Assembly: GCA_964016875.1 (NCBI GenBank)
Contig: OZ024720.1
Span: 17,224,242-17,288,241 of the forward strand
Direction of reading: 5' to 3'
Origin: Fallopia convolvulus
Lineage: Eukaryota > Streptophyta > Magnoliopsida > Caryophyllales > Polygonaceae
Length of the DNA: 64,000 nt
The notes beneath the pieces were generated by a model. It made no database searches. It saw only the letters and a program-made list of their open reading frames with translations, and was not told where the DNA came from. Below are positions 24,454-35,501 of the stretch, piece by piece. Position 1 is the first letter of the stretch, and every line of letters begins with the position of its first letter. The translations under genes and the position numbers were made by a program.

Positions 24454-24461
24454 TATATATG
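24454..24461 (-). promoter_or_regulatory. Probable TATA box of the GH5 gene
   Basis: Minus-strand ATATATAC, 84 bp upstream of the chosen ATG. Start of transcription would fall near 24425, between the upstream ATGs and the chosen ATG. Confidence 0.5.
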
Positions 24462-24540
24462 TATGGTAGTGTTAAGTGGTTTCTGAGTTGAGGAGTGGGT
24501 GAAGGAATTTGGCAAAAATCAACCAAGCAAAAGTACATGG

Positions 24541-25018
24541 CTTTTTTTTTTTTTTTTTTTTTTTTATGATGAGTTAAATTTGGTGCGTTCTTATATGCAA
24601 GAGAAATTTTGGAGGGATTGTATGTATTAAATTAAGTACTTACCGTATCATGTTGGTCTCTCTTAATTCCATACCACCTTATAAATGTATAAATCGTCTT
24701 AATTATCTCAGTTTTTTAATTACTTGCTACATTTTATAAGGACTTATTTTCAATTTTGTAGATATAGTATCTAGAACGTACGTACCACATCGTTCTTGTG
24801 TTCATTGAAAGCATATGGTGTGCTCGTTTGAAAACTAATAGGCAAAAACCAACCACGAAACTCCCATGGGCTTCTTCGTTCATGGTTATTGTGATATATA
24901 TGAATTTGGTTTTTTCTTTTCATTCATTGGTACAAACATTAAAAATTCTTGGCAATAAATGCATACACTAATATCAAATTAGGGGTTTCTATTTGATCGA
25001 ACTGCATGCATATATATA
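24541..25018. other. GH5 upstream region, no gene
   Basis: Begins with a poly-T run of about 25 (24541-24565), then AT-rich sequence up to the foldback element. No ORF or conserved motif recognised. Confidence 0.6.
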
Positions 25019-25188
25019 AGAGTCCGGTTCAGGTGAAAATGGGCGCCCATGTGCGAAATAAGAAAGAACAAGAGCCGCTGGATCAAGAAAAATTAAAGGC
25101 GCTGATCATTTCACTTAAAAGGGAAAAAAACGGCACGGGCGAATTATTGACGAATTATTCGCGTATTTTTGAAAAAAAACGGCCCAGA

Positions 25189-25738
25189 TTTGTTCATCAA
25201 CACTGTGGATTTGTTCATCAGTATTGTGGATTTGTTCATCAACAATGTGGATTTGTTCATCAACACTGTGGATTTGTTCATTGGTTTTGACATATTTGTT
25301 CATTGGTTTTGACATTTTTGTTCATCGGTTTTATGCATATTTGTTCATTTGTAACATCAATTTGTTCATTAATTTATGCATATTTGTTCATTGATATATG
25401 CATATTTGTTCATTGTTATATTCATATTTGTTCATTGGTTTTGACATATTTGTTCATCGATTTGTGCATATTTGTTTATTAGTAACATCAATTTGTTCAT
25501 AAACAATGTGAATTTGTTCATCAACATTGTGGATTTGTTCATTGCTATATACATATTTGTTCATTGGTTTTGGCATATTTGTTCATCAATATTGTGGATT
25601 TGTTCATCAGTATTGTGGATTTGTTCATCAACAATGTGGATTTGTTCATCAGTATTGTGGATTTGTTCATCAACAATGTGGATTTGTTCATCAACATTGT
25701 GGATTTGTTCATTGTTATATTCATATTTGTTCATTGGT
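25189..25738 (+). repeat. Left minisatellite, unit TTTGTTCATCAACANTGTGGA (~21 bp)
   Basis: Tandem units of 20-22 bp, all starting TTTGTTCAT and ending in variants such as CAACAATGTGGA, CAGTATTGTGGA, TGGTTTTGACATA. Because the unit is mostly 21 bp, all frames stay open and give spurious seven-residue repeat ORFs. Confidence 0.9.
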
Positions 25739-25744
25739 TTCTTA

Positions 25745-26092
25745 TGCACAAATGCTAGTTTCTGATGAACAAATGTTAGTTTCTTATGCACAAAATGCTA
25801 ATTTATGATGAACAAATGTTAGTTTCTTATGCACAAAACGCTATTTTGTGATGAACAAATGCTAGTTTCTGATGAACAAATGCTAGTTTCTTATGCACAA
25901 ATGTTATTTTGTGATGAACAAATGCTAGTTTCTGATGAACAAATACTATTTTGTGATGAACAAATGCTAGTTTCTTATGCACAAATGCTAGTTTCTGATG
26001 AACAAATGTTAGTTTCTTATGCACAAAAATGCTATTTTGTGATGAACAAATGCTAGTTTATGATGAACAAATCGCTATTTCTGATGAACAAA
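25745..26092 (-). repeat. Right minisatellite, unit TGATGAACAAATGCTAGTTTC (~21 bp), inverted relative to the left
   Basis: Tandem units of about 20-22 bp alternate TGATGAACAAATGCTAGTTTC and TATGCACAAATGCTAGTTTC. The core TGATGAACAAA is the reverse complement of the left array's TTTGTTCATCA. Confidence 0.9.
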
Positions 26093-26320
26093 CTGGGCGC
26101 GTCTCATAAAAACATGTTTTTCGAAAAATTCGTGAATAATTCGGGAAAAATTCGTCTGTGTCGTATTTTATTGAAAAATACGCGAATAATATGGGAAAAA
26201 TTCGCCCGTGCCGTTTTTTATTTTTTTAAATGAATGTTTAATCAGGGACGTTGATTTTTTGGAATGGACGATCGAGATTTATTCTTATTTCGCACCTAGG
26301 CGCCATTCGCACGTGACTCT

Positions 26321-26796
26321 TTTTCTATATATAATATATATATATATATGTATGTATGTATAGGATCATAGCCATAGGGGATTCCTATATTAGTTCAAAT
26401 GTGAGCACTAGCTAGTATTAAATAAAGTCTGACGACTCTACTTGCAGAAATTAACACAATTTGGACCTGTAGGAGTAATTTTCACTCCAATTGTCCAAGA
26501 ATACTAATAACTTGTCTAAGTACACGGTTCTTTGTAATTATGGTCTTTCAGTTCGTTTTATAAAATTAGTACAAATTATGTTTTACGAGGAAAGAAATTA
26601 GGGGCGTTCATGTTTTTTAGATGTGAATTCCTAATACATTTTGTTGTAAATAATACATTTATGTATTCTTATTCTATGTACACATGTATGTATCAAATAT
26701 TAGAGTAGAGCTAGACAAGTATAGAACCGGGTCCATCTCATTGTTAGGGTTTGGTTTTATAGGTGAACCATACTGGTATCCACCTCGAGTTAAACT
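26321..26796. other. AT-rich spacer
   Basis: TA repeats (26328-26350), then unique AT-rich sequence with no ORF or motif recognised. Confidence 0.6.
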
Positions 26797-26801
26797 GGTC
26801 T

Positions 26802-27789
26802 TGTTGGGACGGTGTTGGGACCTCTGATGCTAAACGTCGGAACAACGATACCGTACTCCAATTTTGATAATGACAAACACCATATGGGAACTAATATGCT
26901 TTGTCCAAGTATTTCTAAGGAACACAAGTTCAGCAAAGAAAGTTCCCATGCTATGGGAATTCCCATGAATGGCTAAGGAACACAAGCATACACGCTGAAA
27001 AGTTTCTCTCAAAGGAACTCTGAAGAAGACAGTTCTCATCACATGGGAACTCACATGTGAAGACAAAGACCGTTCAGCGCAAATCGCGGGATCCTGTCTT
27101 GGACAGAACGAAGGAACAGTCTGATGAGCAAACTGTCACAAGTGATCCAACGGTCTGATTGATTCAAGAAGTTGACCTAGTTCAAATCGAAGTCACATGT
27201 GAAGATTGTACACTTGGGCAGCAAGCAAAGGGCATTTTGGACAACATGAAAGATGCGATTGAAGCCCAAGTACAACCGAGTATAAAGCAAAATGAATAGT
27301 GCTAGGTTCAAGCTCTTCTCCCAGAACTCACACATATTCCCAGAGAAAGAAAGAAAGAAGAAGAGAAGTCCCCGACGGCGAGTGTCTGATCTCGACGGCG
27401 GTGAAGCTAAAGTTCCCAAGAGCAAGGGAACTAAATTGTCAAGGTGTAAGGTTTGACTTTCTTGTTTTTAGTTGAGTTGTTCGCTTAGGAACTCAGTTGA
27501 GAAGATTCACTAGTGTTACTAGAGTTAGGTAGAACTCGTAGGAACAGAGAAGTTTGAATATGGCTGTTTGTAACTAAGGAACAAGCAATAAATACAAGTA
27601 AGTCATTCAAAATCCTTCAAGCGGAGGTTGAGGTTTACCCACACAACTAGTTGGTTGTCGTGGGGTTCCTCTATAAGGGAACTGTGTTCTTTCAGTTTCT
27701 TAATACTTGCAATATTGTCTCTTCCGCTGCCTTGGGAACAGCTTAACAGCCAGTTCCCAAGCTCTCGCTAACCAGTTACGATCCAATAG
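26802..27789 (+). mobile_element. Solo LTR of Copia (SIRE-like) type
   Basis: Starts TGTTGGGACGG and ends near CGATCCAATA (expected CA appears as TA). It is flanked by 5-bp duplications GGTCT at 26797-26801 and 27790-27794. An early ATTTTGATAATGACAAACAC string is typical of SIRE-type Copia LTRs. The last ~340 bp reappear inverted at 28393-28720. No internal region is present. Confidence 0.75.
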
Positions 27790-28078
27790 GTCTGGAGGTA
27801 ACTAAACCCGAGTCACTAAAGTTAAACCAAGCTTATGTCTTTGATGGAGCTCGGACGAGAAGATGTGCTTGGCCCATTAACAGCCTTGGCCCATTAGCAG
27901 GCTTGGCCCATTTGTTTGTCTCTGGCATAAAACTGAAGCTGAAGACGTCTCACTTGTTGAAACGCCGCGTTTGATGCGCTCCCGAGTGACATAGTTATTT
28001 AAAGGCTTGAGGAGCTTCTTGGGAGCTCACTGCGCTAACCCTAGATCCAGATAAAGAGAGAGAAGAGAGAAAGAGAGA

Positions 28079-29061
28079 TGTTGAACGATTTCTTGAACAA
28101 ATAAATTTATATTCAAGACCCCGCTGAGTACAGCGAAGTCAGGTTCGTCCACCAGAATGAGAATAGTGCTAAAGATTAGTTGATAAACTACGAAAAGCAA
28201 GAAATAACAAGCGAACAACGCCAGGACCGAACTGAAAGGGGTCGTGCACAACCCTATGAGGGTCGATCCTGAACACAAACACGCACAAACGAACACAAAT
28301 AAAAGCAAAAGAGTTGAGCACGACTTTATTGGTCGAAATTGAAGTTAAGACACGAGTTTTAATCAATATAAAAGACGAATCCTAGGGCTAGGCGTTGGAT
28401 CGTAAACCGTTAGCAAAGAGCTTGGGAACTGGCTGTTAAGCTGTTCCCAAGACAGCGAAAGTAAATTAAGCGCAAGTATTAAAAGCAGTAAAGAACACAG
28501 TTCCCTTATAGAGGAACCCCACTACAACCAACTAGTTGTATGGGTAAACCTCTACCTCCGCTTGGAGGATTTTGAATGACTTACTTATATTGATTGCTTT
28601 GTTCCTTAGTTACAACAACCGGATTCATACTTCTCTGTTCCTACGAGTTCTTCCTAACTCTTGCAACACTAGTAAATCCTCTCAACTGAGTTCCTAAGCT
28701 CACAACAGCAAAATACAAGTAACTCAAACCCTGATAGGCACGACCCTGATAGGCACTACGAACATCCTGAGAGATTGTTCCTATGTTCTTGTAACGAAAT
28801 TCTCTATCTCTTTATAATCTCAAACTTGATCTTCAATGACTTTACTTGAGCCCTTAATCTTCATCTTCTCTTGCAATGCTCCAAACTCTTCTTTCAAGCT
28901 CCAAAACTCCTACAAAACAACACAAAAGGTGCGTAGTTTCCGAATCTCATGGAAATACGAAAACTAAAGCAAAAAGACTCAAAAACATAAAACTCTAGTA
29001 CGAAAACCAACTCAATCTAATCTATCTAGACACTAAAAACCTACCTAAAAAGCGGACATCA
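28079..29061 (-). mobile_element. Athila-like solo LTR with an internal inverted SIRE-LTR fragment
   Basis: TGTTGAACGATT...GACATCA between AGAGA repeats (28074-28078 and 29062-29066; low complexity, so weak). Its last ~170 bp (from CTCCTACAAAACA) are similar to the corresponding end of the element A LTR at 33590-33757, in the same orientation. It encloses 28393-28720. Confidence 0.5.
28393..28720 (-). repeat. Inverted copy of the 3' end of the 26802-27789 LTR
   Basis: Reverse complement matches about 27455-27789 (shared strings include CAACTAGTTGGTTGT, GGGGTTCCTCTATAAGGGAA, GAACTCGTAGGAACAGAGAA) with several percent divergence. Similarity fades upstream of the AACTCAGTTGAGA region. Confidence 0.8.
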
Positions 29062-29489
29062 AGAGAGAGAAAGGAGGAAGAAGAAGGTGCTCGCCGGCGA
29101 TTGCTCATCTCCGGGATTCCTTGGTGTCTAGAAGAGTCCGATCAAGACTTGCAGCCGTGAAAGGGGGCCGAATCCCTTTCATTTCTAGATCCCTACCTTT
29201 TCTCTCGTTTCTGTTCTTAGTTCTTCGTCTTCTCTTGTTTTCGTTTGTCTAGCTTTGCCAGTGTTTGATCTCGTTGTACTCAAAACTTTTAAGCTTTGAT
29301 CTAGTGATAATGACTGGGACCGGATCTCCCCTGTTGAGGTCCTCCGGATGTAGAGTTCTTTGAACTTGAACCGGGTTACCAATTCCTGTGTCCTTATGCT
29401 TTATGTTTGCTTGAATGTTTGAGTACGACTTCGTTTGATTTGGATTTATTGGTTACTCAATAGTTCTAGGTCAATACTCAATTACAAAG

Positions 29490-29501
29490 TGGTATCAGAG
29501 C
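29490..29501 (+). other. Copia primer-binding site (tRNA-iMet)
   Basis: TGGTATCAGAGC is the canonical plant Copia PBS, three bases after the LTR end. Confidence 0.9.
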
Positions 29502-29758
29502 TTAGCTTTGATAGATCATTGTTTTTTGAGAGCTTCCGCTACTTGATTTGTGTTTTTAAAGTCACTGCACCGACCTTTCTTGGTTAAAGCAAGGGAATCT
29601 TGACAGATAGGTATCGATTTGTATCGATTTAATCCCACTGTCGGTTTCTACAGTAGAGATTCTAGGTCTTTAACATTGTGTCTTGCGTGTTTTGTTGTTT
29701 CAAAACTTCTTTACTCTATTTTTTGACGTGGTTTCTCTGTCTTTACAGGTACCAAAGG

Positions 29759-32322
29759 ATGTTTGAACAATATAGGGTGAAACCTTATGATGGTCACATG
29801 GACTATTCCATGTGGAAGCTAAAGATGAGGGCTATACTAACCAAGGAGAAGTGTTATATGGCCGTAACAGATCAATGGCTTGTTGAATTCTCGGCCGCAA
29901 GAAGGAAAGAGATTCAAGACTAGGCCCACACTGAGATAATGCTACATCTTGCTGATGTGGTAGCAAGACAGGTGGTTAGTCACACTGAACCTAAACCATT
30001 ATGGGATGCCCTTGATGCAATTTATTTGACCAAATCTCTGCCTAGTCTTATCTCCACCTTGTGCAATTTCTTTAACTTTAGAATGGATACTTCGGTCACC
30101 CTAACTAAGAATCTGGGTAAATTTCTTAAGCTGACTCTATATCTTGAAAGGTGTGATGAAAAAGTTAAGGAAAGCTATAAGGTTGGTATCTTGTTAAATT
30201 CCATCCCCAGTCAAATTGATGTCTTAAAAGATGTAGTTCAATTTGCTAGGGATGATTTAACTGTTGAAAAAATTATGGAATACCTGACCCAGAAAAATGA
30301 CGCTCTAAAAGTCTTTAAGGTTAAAAATGGCTCTAAAATTGAACACAAGATTGAGTCTAAGAATGAGGTAATGTTTACCAAGGGAAAATGTAAGAAATTC
30401 CAGAAGAAAAATGATAAGAATCATGGAGAGAAAAATGGCAAGGATATGTCTGGGGTTAAGTGTTATTACTATGAAAAACTTGGACATTATTCTAGAGATT
30501 GCACCAAGAAAACTAGGGATGAGATAAATAAGAAAAAGGAAAAGGAAACCGTGTATGTGTTTGAAGAGAGAAACTTTTATTCTCATGAGTTGCTTTCTGT
30601 CTCTGATTATGCTAATGAAAATGTTTGGATTCTTGACTTTGGGTGTACAATGCATGCAACTCCTCACAAATCTTATGTCTCTAGCTTATCTCTGTATGAA
30701 GGGGGTGAAGTCATGCTTGGGGATCACACCACCCTTGCTATCAAGGGGATAGGATGTGTGCCATTAAAAATGGATGATGGGAAAATTAGAGTGTTACAGA
30801 ATGTCAGGTGGGTTCCTAAACTGAGGAGAAACTTGCTATCTAAATCCATGCTTGATGATTTAAATTGCAAAATTTGTTACACACCATGGAGTCAAAGATG
30901 TTATGAGGAATGGTACAATCTTAATAAAGAGCATTAAGAAGGATGGGTTATATCATGTTATTGCTACCTTTCTTGAATTAAATGTGTTTGTGACTAGAGA
31001 TTGTATTGATAAATCCAAACTTTGGCATAACAGATTAGGGCACATAGGCAACTCTAGACTTATGCAACTGCATAAAAATGGCATTATTCCTGAGAATTTG
31101 AATGATGTTTCTTTCTGTGAAAACTGTGTGTTTGGTAAAAAGACTAAACATCCCTTTGCTAAGTCATCTTTGAAGCTAAAAAGCCCCTGGAATATGTCCA
31201 TTGTGACTTATGGGGGTCTGCTTAGGTATAGACAATTGGAGGTAGGAATTATTTCCTGTCTCTGGTTGATCAGTACTCGAGAAAGGTATGGGTTTATTTG
31301 CTTAATCATAGAAGTGAGGCTTTTAAGTCATTTAAGAATTGGCATGTGTTCACTGAAAAACATTCTAACCTTAAACTCAAATGTCTTAAAACTGATAATG
31401 GGCTTGAGTTTTGTAACCATATCTTTGACGACAACTGCAACAAAAATGGAATAAAAAGACATTTGACTGTTCCATACACCCACAACAAAATGGCACATCT
31501 GAAAGAATGAATAGAACTCTTCATGAAAAAGCTAGATGCATGCTTTTTAGTGCTAGGATGAAACCATAACCCTATGGGGAGAGGCAGTTACTACTGCAAC
31601 TTTTCTCATCAATAGGTCCCCTTCCTCTACTGTGAGTTTTTAAACTCCACAGGAAATGTGGACAGGTCAAAAGCCTAACATTTCTTACTTAAAACCTTTT
31701 GGCTGCAATGCATATGTTCATATAAATCAAGGTAAACTGCAGCCTAGGGCTCTTAAGGCTGTCATGTTAGGCTATCCTGAAGAAGTCAAAGGATACAAAT
31801 TACTTGTAATACAACCTGATGGTTACAAAGTAATTGTATCCAGAGATGTCACCTTTCAGGAAAATGAGTTCTATTTTAAAAATAAACTAATGTCTTCCAT
31901 TGAGAACACAGGGACTCAAACACATAATGAAGACACAATGGCAGTGGAACTTGAAGTTCAATTCTTGCATCCTTTCCATGAACTTTATTAGAAGTAAATG
32001 GGACACTTGTCTGTATTACAAGCATGTAAAGAAAAATAATCCTCTTTATGCGATGCACCATGTTGATGATATCATTCTTATCAGTAGTTCAATAACTGAA
32101 ATTATTGGAGTACGTTAAGCATGATCTGAGTAAGTATTTTGACATGAAGGACCTTGGTCATGCTCAGAGAATCCTAGGTTAAAATTATAAGAGATAGAGA
32201 TAAAAAGATGATGAAACTGTCTCAGATTGATTATATACAAAAGGTACTTGATAGCTTTTCTATGATTAATTCTAAACCTGCACCTATACCCTTAGGAAGG
32301 CATCTTGAATTAACAAAGAAAG
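29759..32322 (+). pseudogene. Copia gag-pol, decayed, 5' part
   Basis: The gag starts at 29759 (MFEQYRVKPYDG), with TAG at 29921 in the same frame. The zinc knuckle is damaged (CYYYEKLGHYSRDC in place of CX2C). Protease is recognisable (WILDFGCTMHATP, with Phe for the usual Ser after Asp). A frameshift near 30900 leads to the GAG-pre-integrase finger (LWHNRLGHIG...CENCVFGK). The integrase is split by several frameshifts (31200-31660; LKTDNGLEF holds the second Asp). The chain ends in KPFGCNAYVHI. RT is largely deleted: sequence jumps near 31975-32000 to HVDDIILIS, the catalytic box. The element resembles Copia of Tork type, but the lineage is uncertain. The frame is interrupted at 32328 by element A and resumes at 43184. 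Confidence 0.88.
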
Positions 32323-32327
32323 ATTGT
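32323..32327. repeat. Target-site duplication ATTGT, left
   Basis: Precedes element A and recurs at 43179-43183. Removing element A with one copy rejoins the Copia RNase H region. Confidence 0.95.
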
Positions 32328-33757
32328 TGATCGCTCGGTTATGCGAGGGTCTAGAGATACAATTTATAACCCGACCCCGTTGTAGCACGTGGTGGGTGTC
32401 GAACGCTCGGGAAATCTACTCGATTGAGGTGCCTAGACACTAGAAAGCTGGAAAGGAGAACTTAAAACAAAGGAAAACAAAGAGAACAGTCAGGACCGAC
32501 ACAAGTGTCACGTCGGGCCCGATGTTGGCGACAAGAGGGAAGTCGGGTCCGACGTAGAGCAAGTTGGGCCCGAGGTAGCTGGGTTTTGTCGAACTCAAAG
32601 ATTGAAAGTAGATCTTGGGCTTTTGGGTTCCTTCTCTAGTAGATTAAGGCTTTTCCTCCCCAATTCAAGCAATAAGTGATGATCGGAATAGGATCGAGTG
32701 CTTTCGCCCTCGTTCCAACCACTTCTACACATCGATCATTGGGGAAATCCCCTTCGAAGCAAGGTCTTGAGATGGACAAATGTTCACTTTCGCTACTTTG
32801 CCAATCACAAGCCTTGATTCCTTACTTTCGTAAGGAATTGTATCTCTATGTAGAGTGGGTTCCTAGATCAAGTACTCAAGGCTTATGGAATTGGGGTTTC
32901 TAGCCCAAACCTAGCTAGAGTTTTCCCCCATAACCCAAGATCAAGGAGATCTACTCCATATGGCAAACAAAGAAAGTAAACAAATCACAAAGCAAAGCAA
33001 TCAACATCATCAATCTTAAACCAAAGCAAAGTTTCATTCACAAATCAAAAGCAATCCACAAACTCCAATCAAAGGTTTCCAAATCCACAAAATCAAAACA
33101 AGTCAAGGCAAATCTATCAACCAAACCTATCAAATCTCCCTCTCTTGGGCCGATTCTCTCTCTTCTCCTTATCCTCTCCTTCCTCCTTGCTCACTAAGTA
33201 TCCTCTTGAGAGTTTTTGAGGGTTGGTTCCTTGCTAAGTATGGGAACCTCTCCCCTTTGTGTGTGGGAACCTCCTTGAATTAGAAGATAAGAGAGCCTTT
33301 ATAGATGAGGGGCAAAAGTGGTAGTTTACAATTTCGTGCCTTGGATCCCAAGCAGTCAGCGACCGACTCGGACCGACACGGAGCAACCTCGGGCCCGACT
33401 TACTGTGCAAGTCGGTCCGAGGTCGAAAAATTCAACTCGGGTCCGGCGTTGGTTGCAAGTCGATCCGGACCTCGTTCCACCTTCTTCTTGTTGGCTTTTC
33501 TCTTGTTCTTCTTCATGGCTTGCTCCTCTCTTTCCCTCTTAAGCTCGGGCCTTGCTCCATGTTCCGATCCTCCTTCAAAACGACCCTTGATCCATGCCAA
33601 AACACCTACAAAACACATAAAACGCGCATAGTCTCCGAATCTCATAGAAATACGGGAACTAAGATAAAAAGGAACAAAACACACAAGAAAAGGGGAAAAA
33701 GAAACATATTTACAAAGGAAATCATATATAAAAACACCACCAAATAAAGAGACATCA
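32328..33757 (-). repeat. Element A 3' LTR
   Basis: TGATCGCTCGG...AGACATCA, 1,430 bp, matching 41750-43178. Contains two clusters of the CGGNCCG motif (about 32500-32580 and 33365-33475). Confidence 0.93.
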
Positions 33758-33774
33758 AAATACCCCATACTTAA
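33758..33774 (-). other. Element A polypurine tract
   Basis: On the minus strand AAGTATGGGGTATTTT directly precedes the LTR start TGATGTCTC. Confidence 0.7.
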
Positions 33775-35501
33775 ACTTGCTTGTCCTCAAGCAATAACAA
33801 TGTAAGCAAGACCGAAACATAATCTTCAAGTAAAGCCTCGTATGAAAACACATTTAATCACAAGTGATTGATATTCAAACAAGATTACATCATCACACAT
33901 GATTAAGTGTTCCAAGGAATAGAGTCAATGCAACTAAGCCTCACTTTAGGGATATGTGAATGTGTATCACGCATCATGTGTTTGGGTTTAGCAATGAACA
34001 CTCAAGATCAAAAATCATGCAAGTAAGGACTTTACTATTGAAGCTAATATCACCAAATCCTCCACCTAGAGATGCCTAATACAAAGTACACAAAGAATTC
34101 GAACTTGGCTCAATGGAGGTCCTCAAAGAGGTTCCATTTGGCCGGGTTGTAATGGGGCTTTTGGTATTTCTCAAGGTGGGAATTATTTGGTCTTGTGGTG
34201 CTTACAATGGGGATTGAACAACCTAAACTCTCACCAACTTCACCAAAATTCCACAATCAATTTCACACTCATCCAAAAGACTTAACATTTTTTTCCTTTC
34301 AACCCAAAATTTCACTTAACATTCCACTTCATCTTTGCTCTTAGGCTTTTTGTTGGATTTTCCACACTTTCTACACTGGACCGACTTTCTTATGACATCG
34401 GGCCCGATGTGGTGTGTAACTCGGTCGGATCCTTTTTCTTCACTTAAGCTCTTTACCTTCATTCTACTTTACATTTCCAACATTTTCTTTCTTTCTTTCT
34501 TCCTTCTTCTACATTTTCTTTTTGCACAACAAAGATGCACTACCCACATGATTCATAGCACCATTCTTTGCCCTTAAACCAAAGAGAATCTTAACTCTTC
34601 AAATACAATCCAAACCTCTCTTCTAAAGTCCAATCCCATAAGGGTCAAGTCATATAAGGCTAGGAATAATATTTTTGAGGAGTTTCAAACAAAGACCTAG
34701 GCTAAAACGGGGCTACAAACAAAGGATTCACTTCATGGTAGGATATGGAACTTTTATGTGACTAAAAGAATCAAAGTTCAAAATCAATGTGACAATGCTA
34801 GGACAAATCTCATGACGGTCTTGGAAAATAGATAAACACCGCAATAACAAGTTTTACTAAGCATGCATGAGCTAATCACACAAGAAACATGAGGGATATG
34901 CAAATATGAACAAGCATCCCTAAAATGGCCAAAAATCAATCTCACAAGGGTCACTCATACTTAGTTGCATAAGAACTCATCCTAGAACTCACATGTTCAA
35001 TAAAACAAGCAAGATATCATGATCACATCAAAAACAACATCTTTTTAGAGACTAAACCATCCAAAAATATGCAAAGGAATTTACATGCTCACATCATCAT
35101 TAGCTTACATTTGGGCATCTAAGATGGGAATTTCTAGTCCAAAAACTACAAAACACAAAATCTTTTTGTTGTTTTCAACACAATTTTTCAAATTTTTATG
35201 GATTTTTGCAAAAATTTCTCTAAAACCAAAAACAAAGACTCATCCATTCAAAACCAAACCAATCATCCATGTCATTCCACAAACCAAGAAACAAACATCC
35301 CAAACACAAACTAGAAACCGAAAACCAAATATCCTCAAAATAACAAACACACACAAGCAAGTGAAATCATGAGCACACTTACCCCCACCCCATACTTAAA
35401 ATTTTGATGTCCCCATCAAACAAGGAAACCAAAACTTAAAAGCAAGAGAGAAGAGTGCAAAGAGCTCACAATTTCTTTATTCTTCAATGACATGTCTAGA
35501 A
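33775..35501 (-). other. Element A 3' non-coding region
   Basis: 1.7 kb between the ORF-1-like stop and the polypurine tract, with no ORF of substance. It is conserved in both arms of the inverted duplication (51628-52986 and 62352-63722). One CGGNCCG motif cluster lies at about 34380-34430. Confidence 0.75.

Larger units (their letters stand above)
25019..26320. mobile_element. Foldback-type element: long inverted ends enclosing oppositely oriented 21-bp minisatellites
   Basis: The outer ends are inverted repeats. The left AGAGTCCGGTTCAGGTGAAA and GTGCGAAATAAGAA match, in reverse complement, the right AGAGTC, GTGCGAATGGCGCC and GTGCGAAATAAGAA. Further in, CGGCACGGGCGAATT and ATTATTCGCGTATTTTT also occur at both ends, inverted. 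The left arm then carries tandem TTTGTTCATCA units and the right arm tandem TGATGAACAAA units, so the whole unit can fold back on itself. The flanks are TA-rich, so no target duplication can be fixed. There is no transposase. The outer ends resemble small non-autonomous MULE-like elements, which is inference. Confidence 0.75.
27836..29486 (+). mobile_element. Copia 5' LTR, interrupted by an LTR-like insertion
   Basis: The end is well supported: ATTACA at 29486 stands three bases before a tRNA-Met PBS. Upstream, 27836-28078 has a TATA-like TATTTAAAGG (about 28000) and ends in a GA-rich tract that continues after the insertion at 29062. The start (TGTCTTTGATGGAG at 27836) is a guess. Confidence 0.45.

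Noticed and set aside
25472..26056. ORFs with seven-residue repeats (FVHQHCG, DEQMLVSYAQ and similar) on both strands
   Set aside because: They come from a 21-bp minisatellite, which keeps every frame open. There is no start context, no other domain, and both strands are equally open.
25189..26092. CRISPR-like array
   Set aside because: Repeats are contiguous, degenerate and without unique spacers, and the genome is a plant's.
33305..33631. 108-aa ORF in element A LTRs (also 42726-43052)
   Set aside because: Lies in the antisense strand of the LTR with no domain. It is repeated only because the LTR is repeated.
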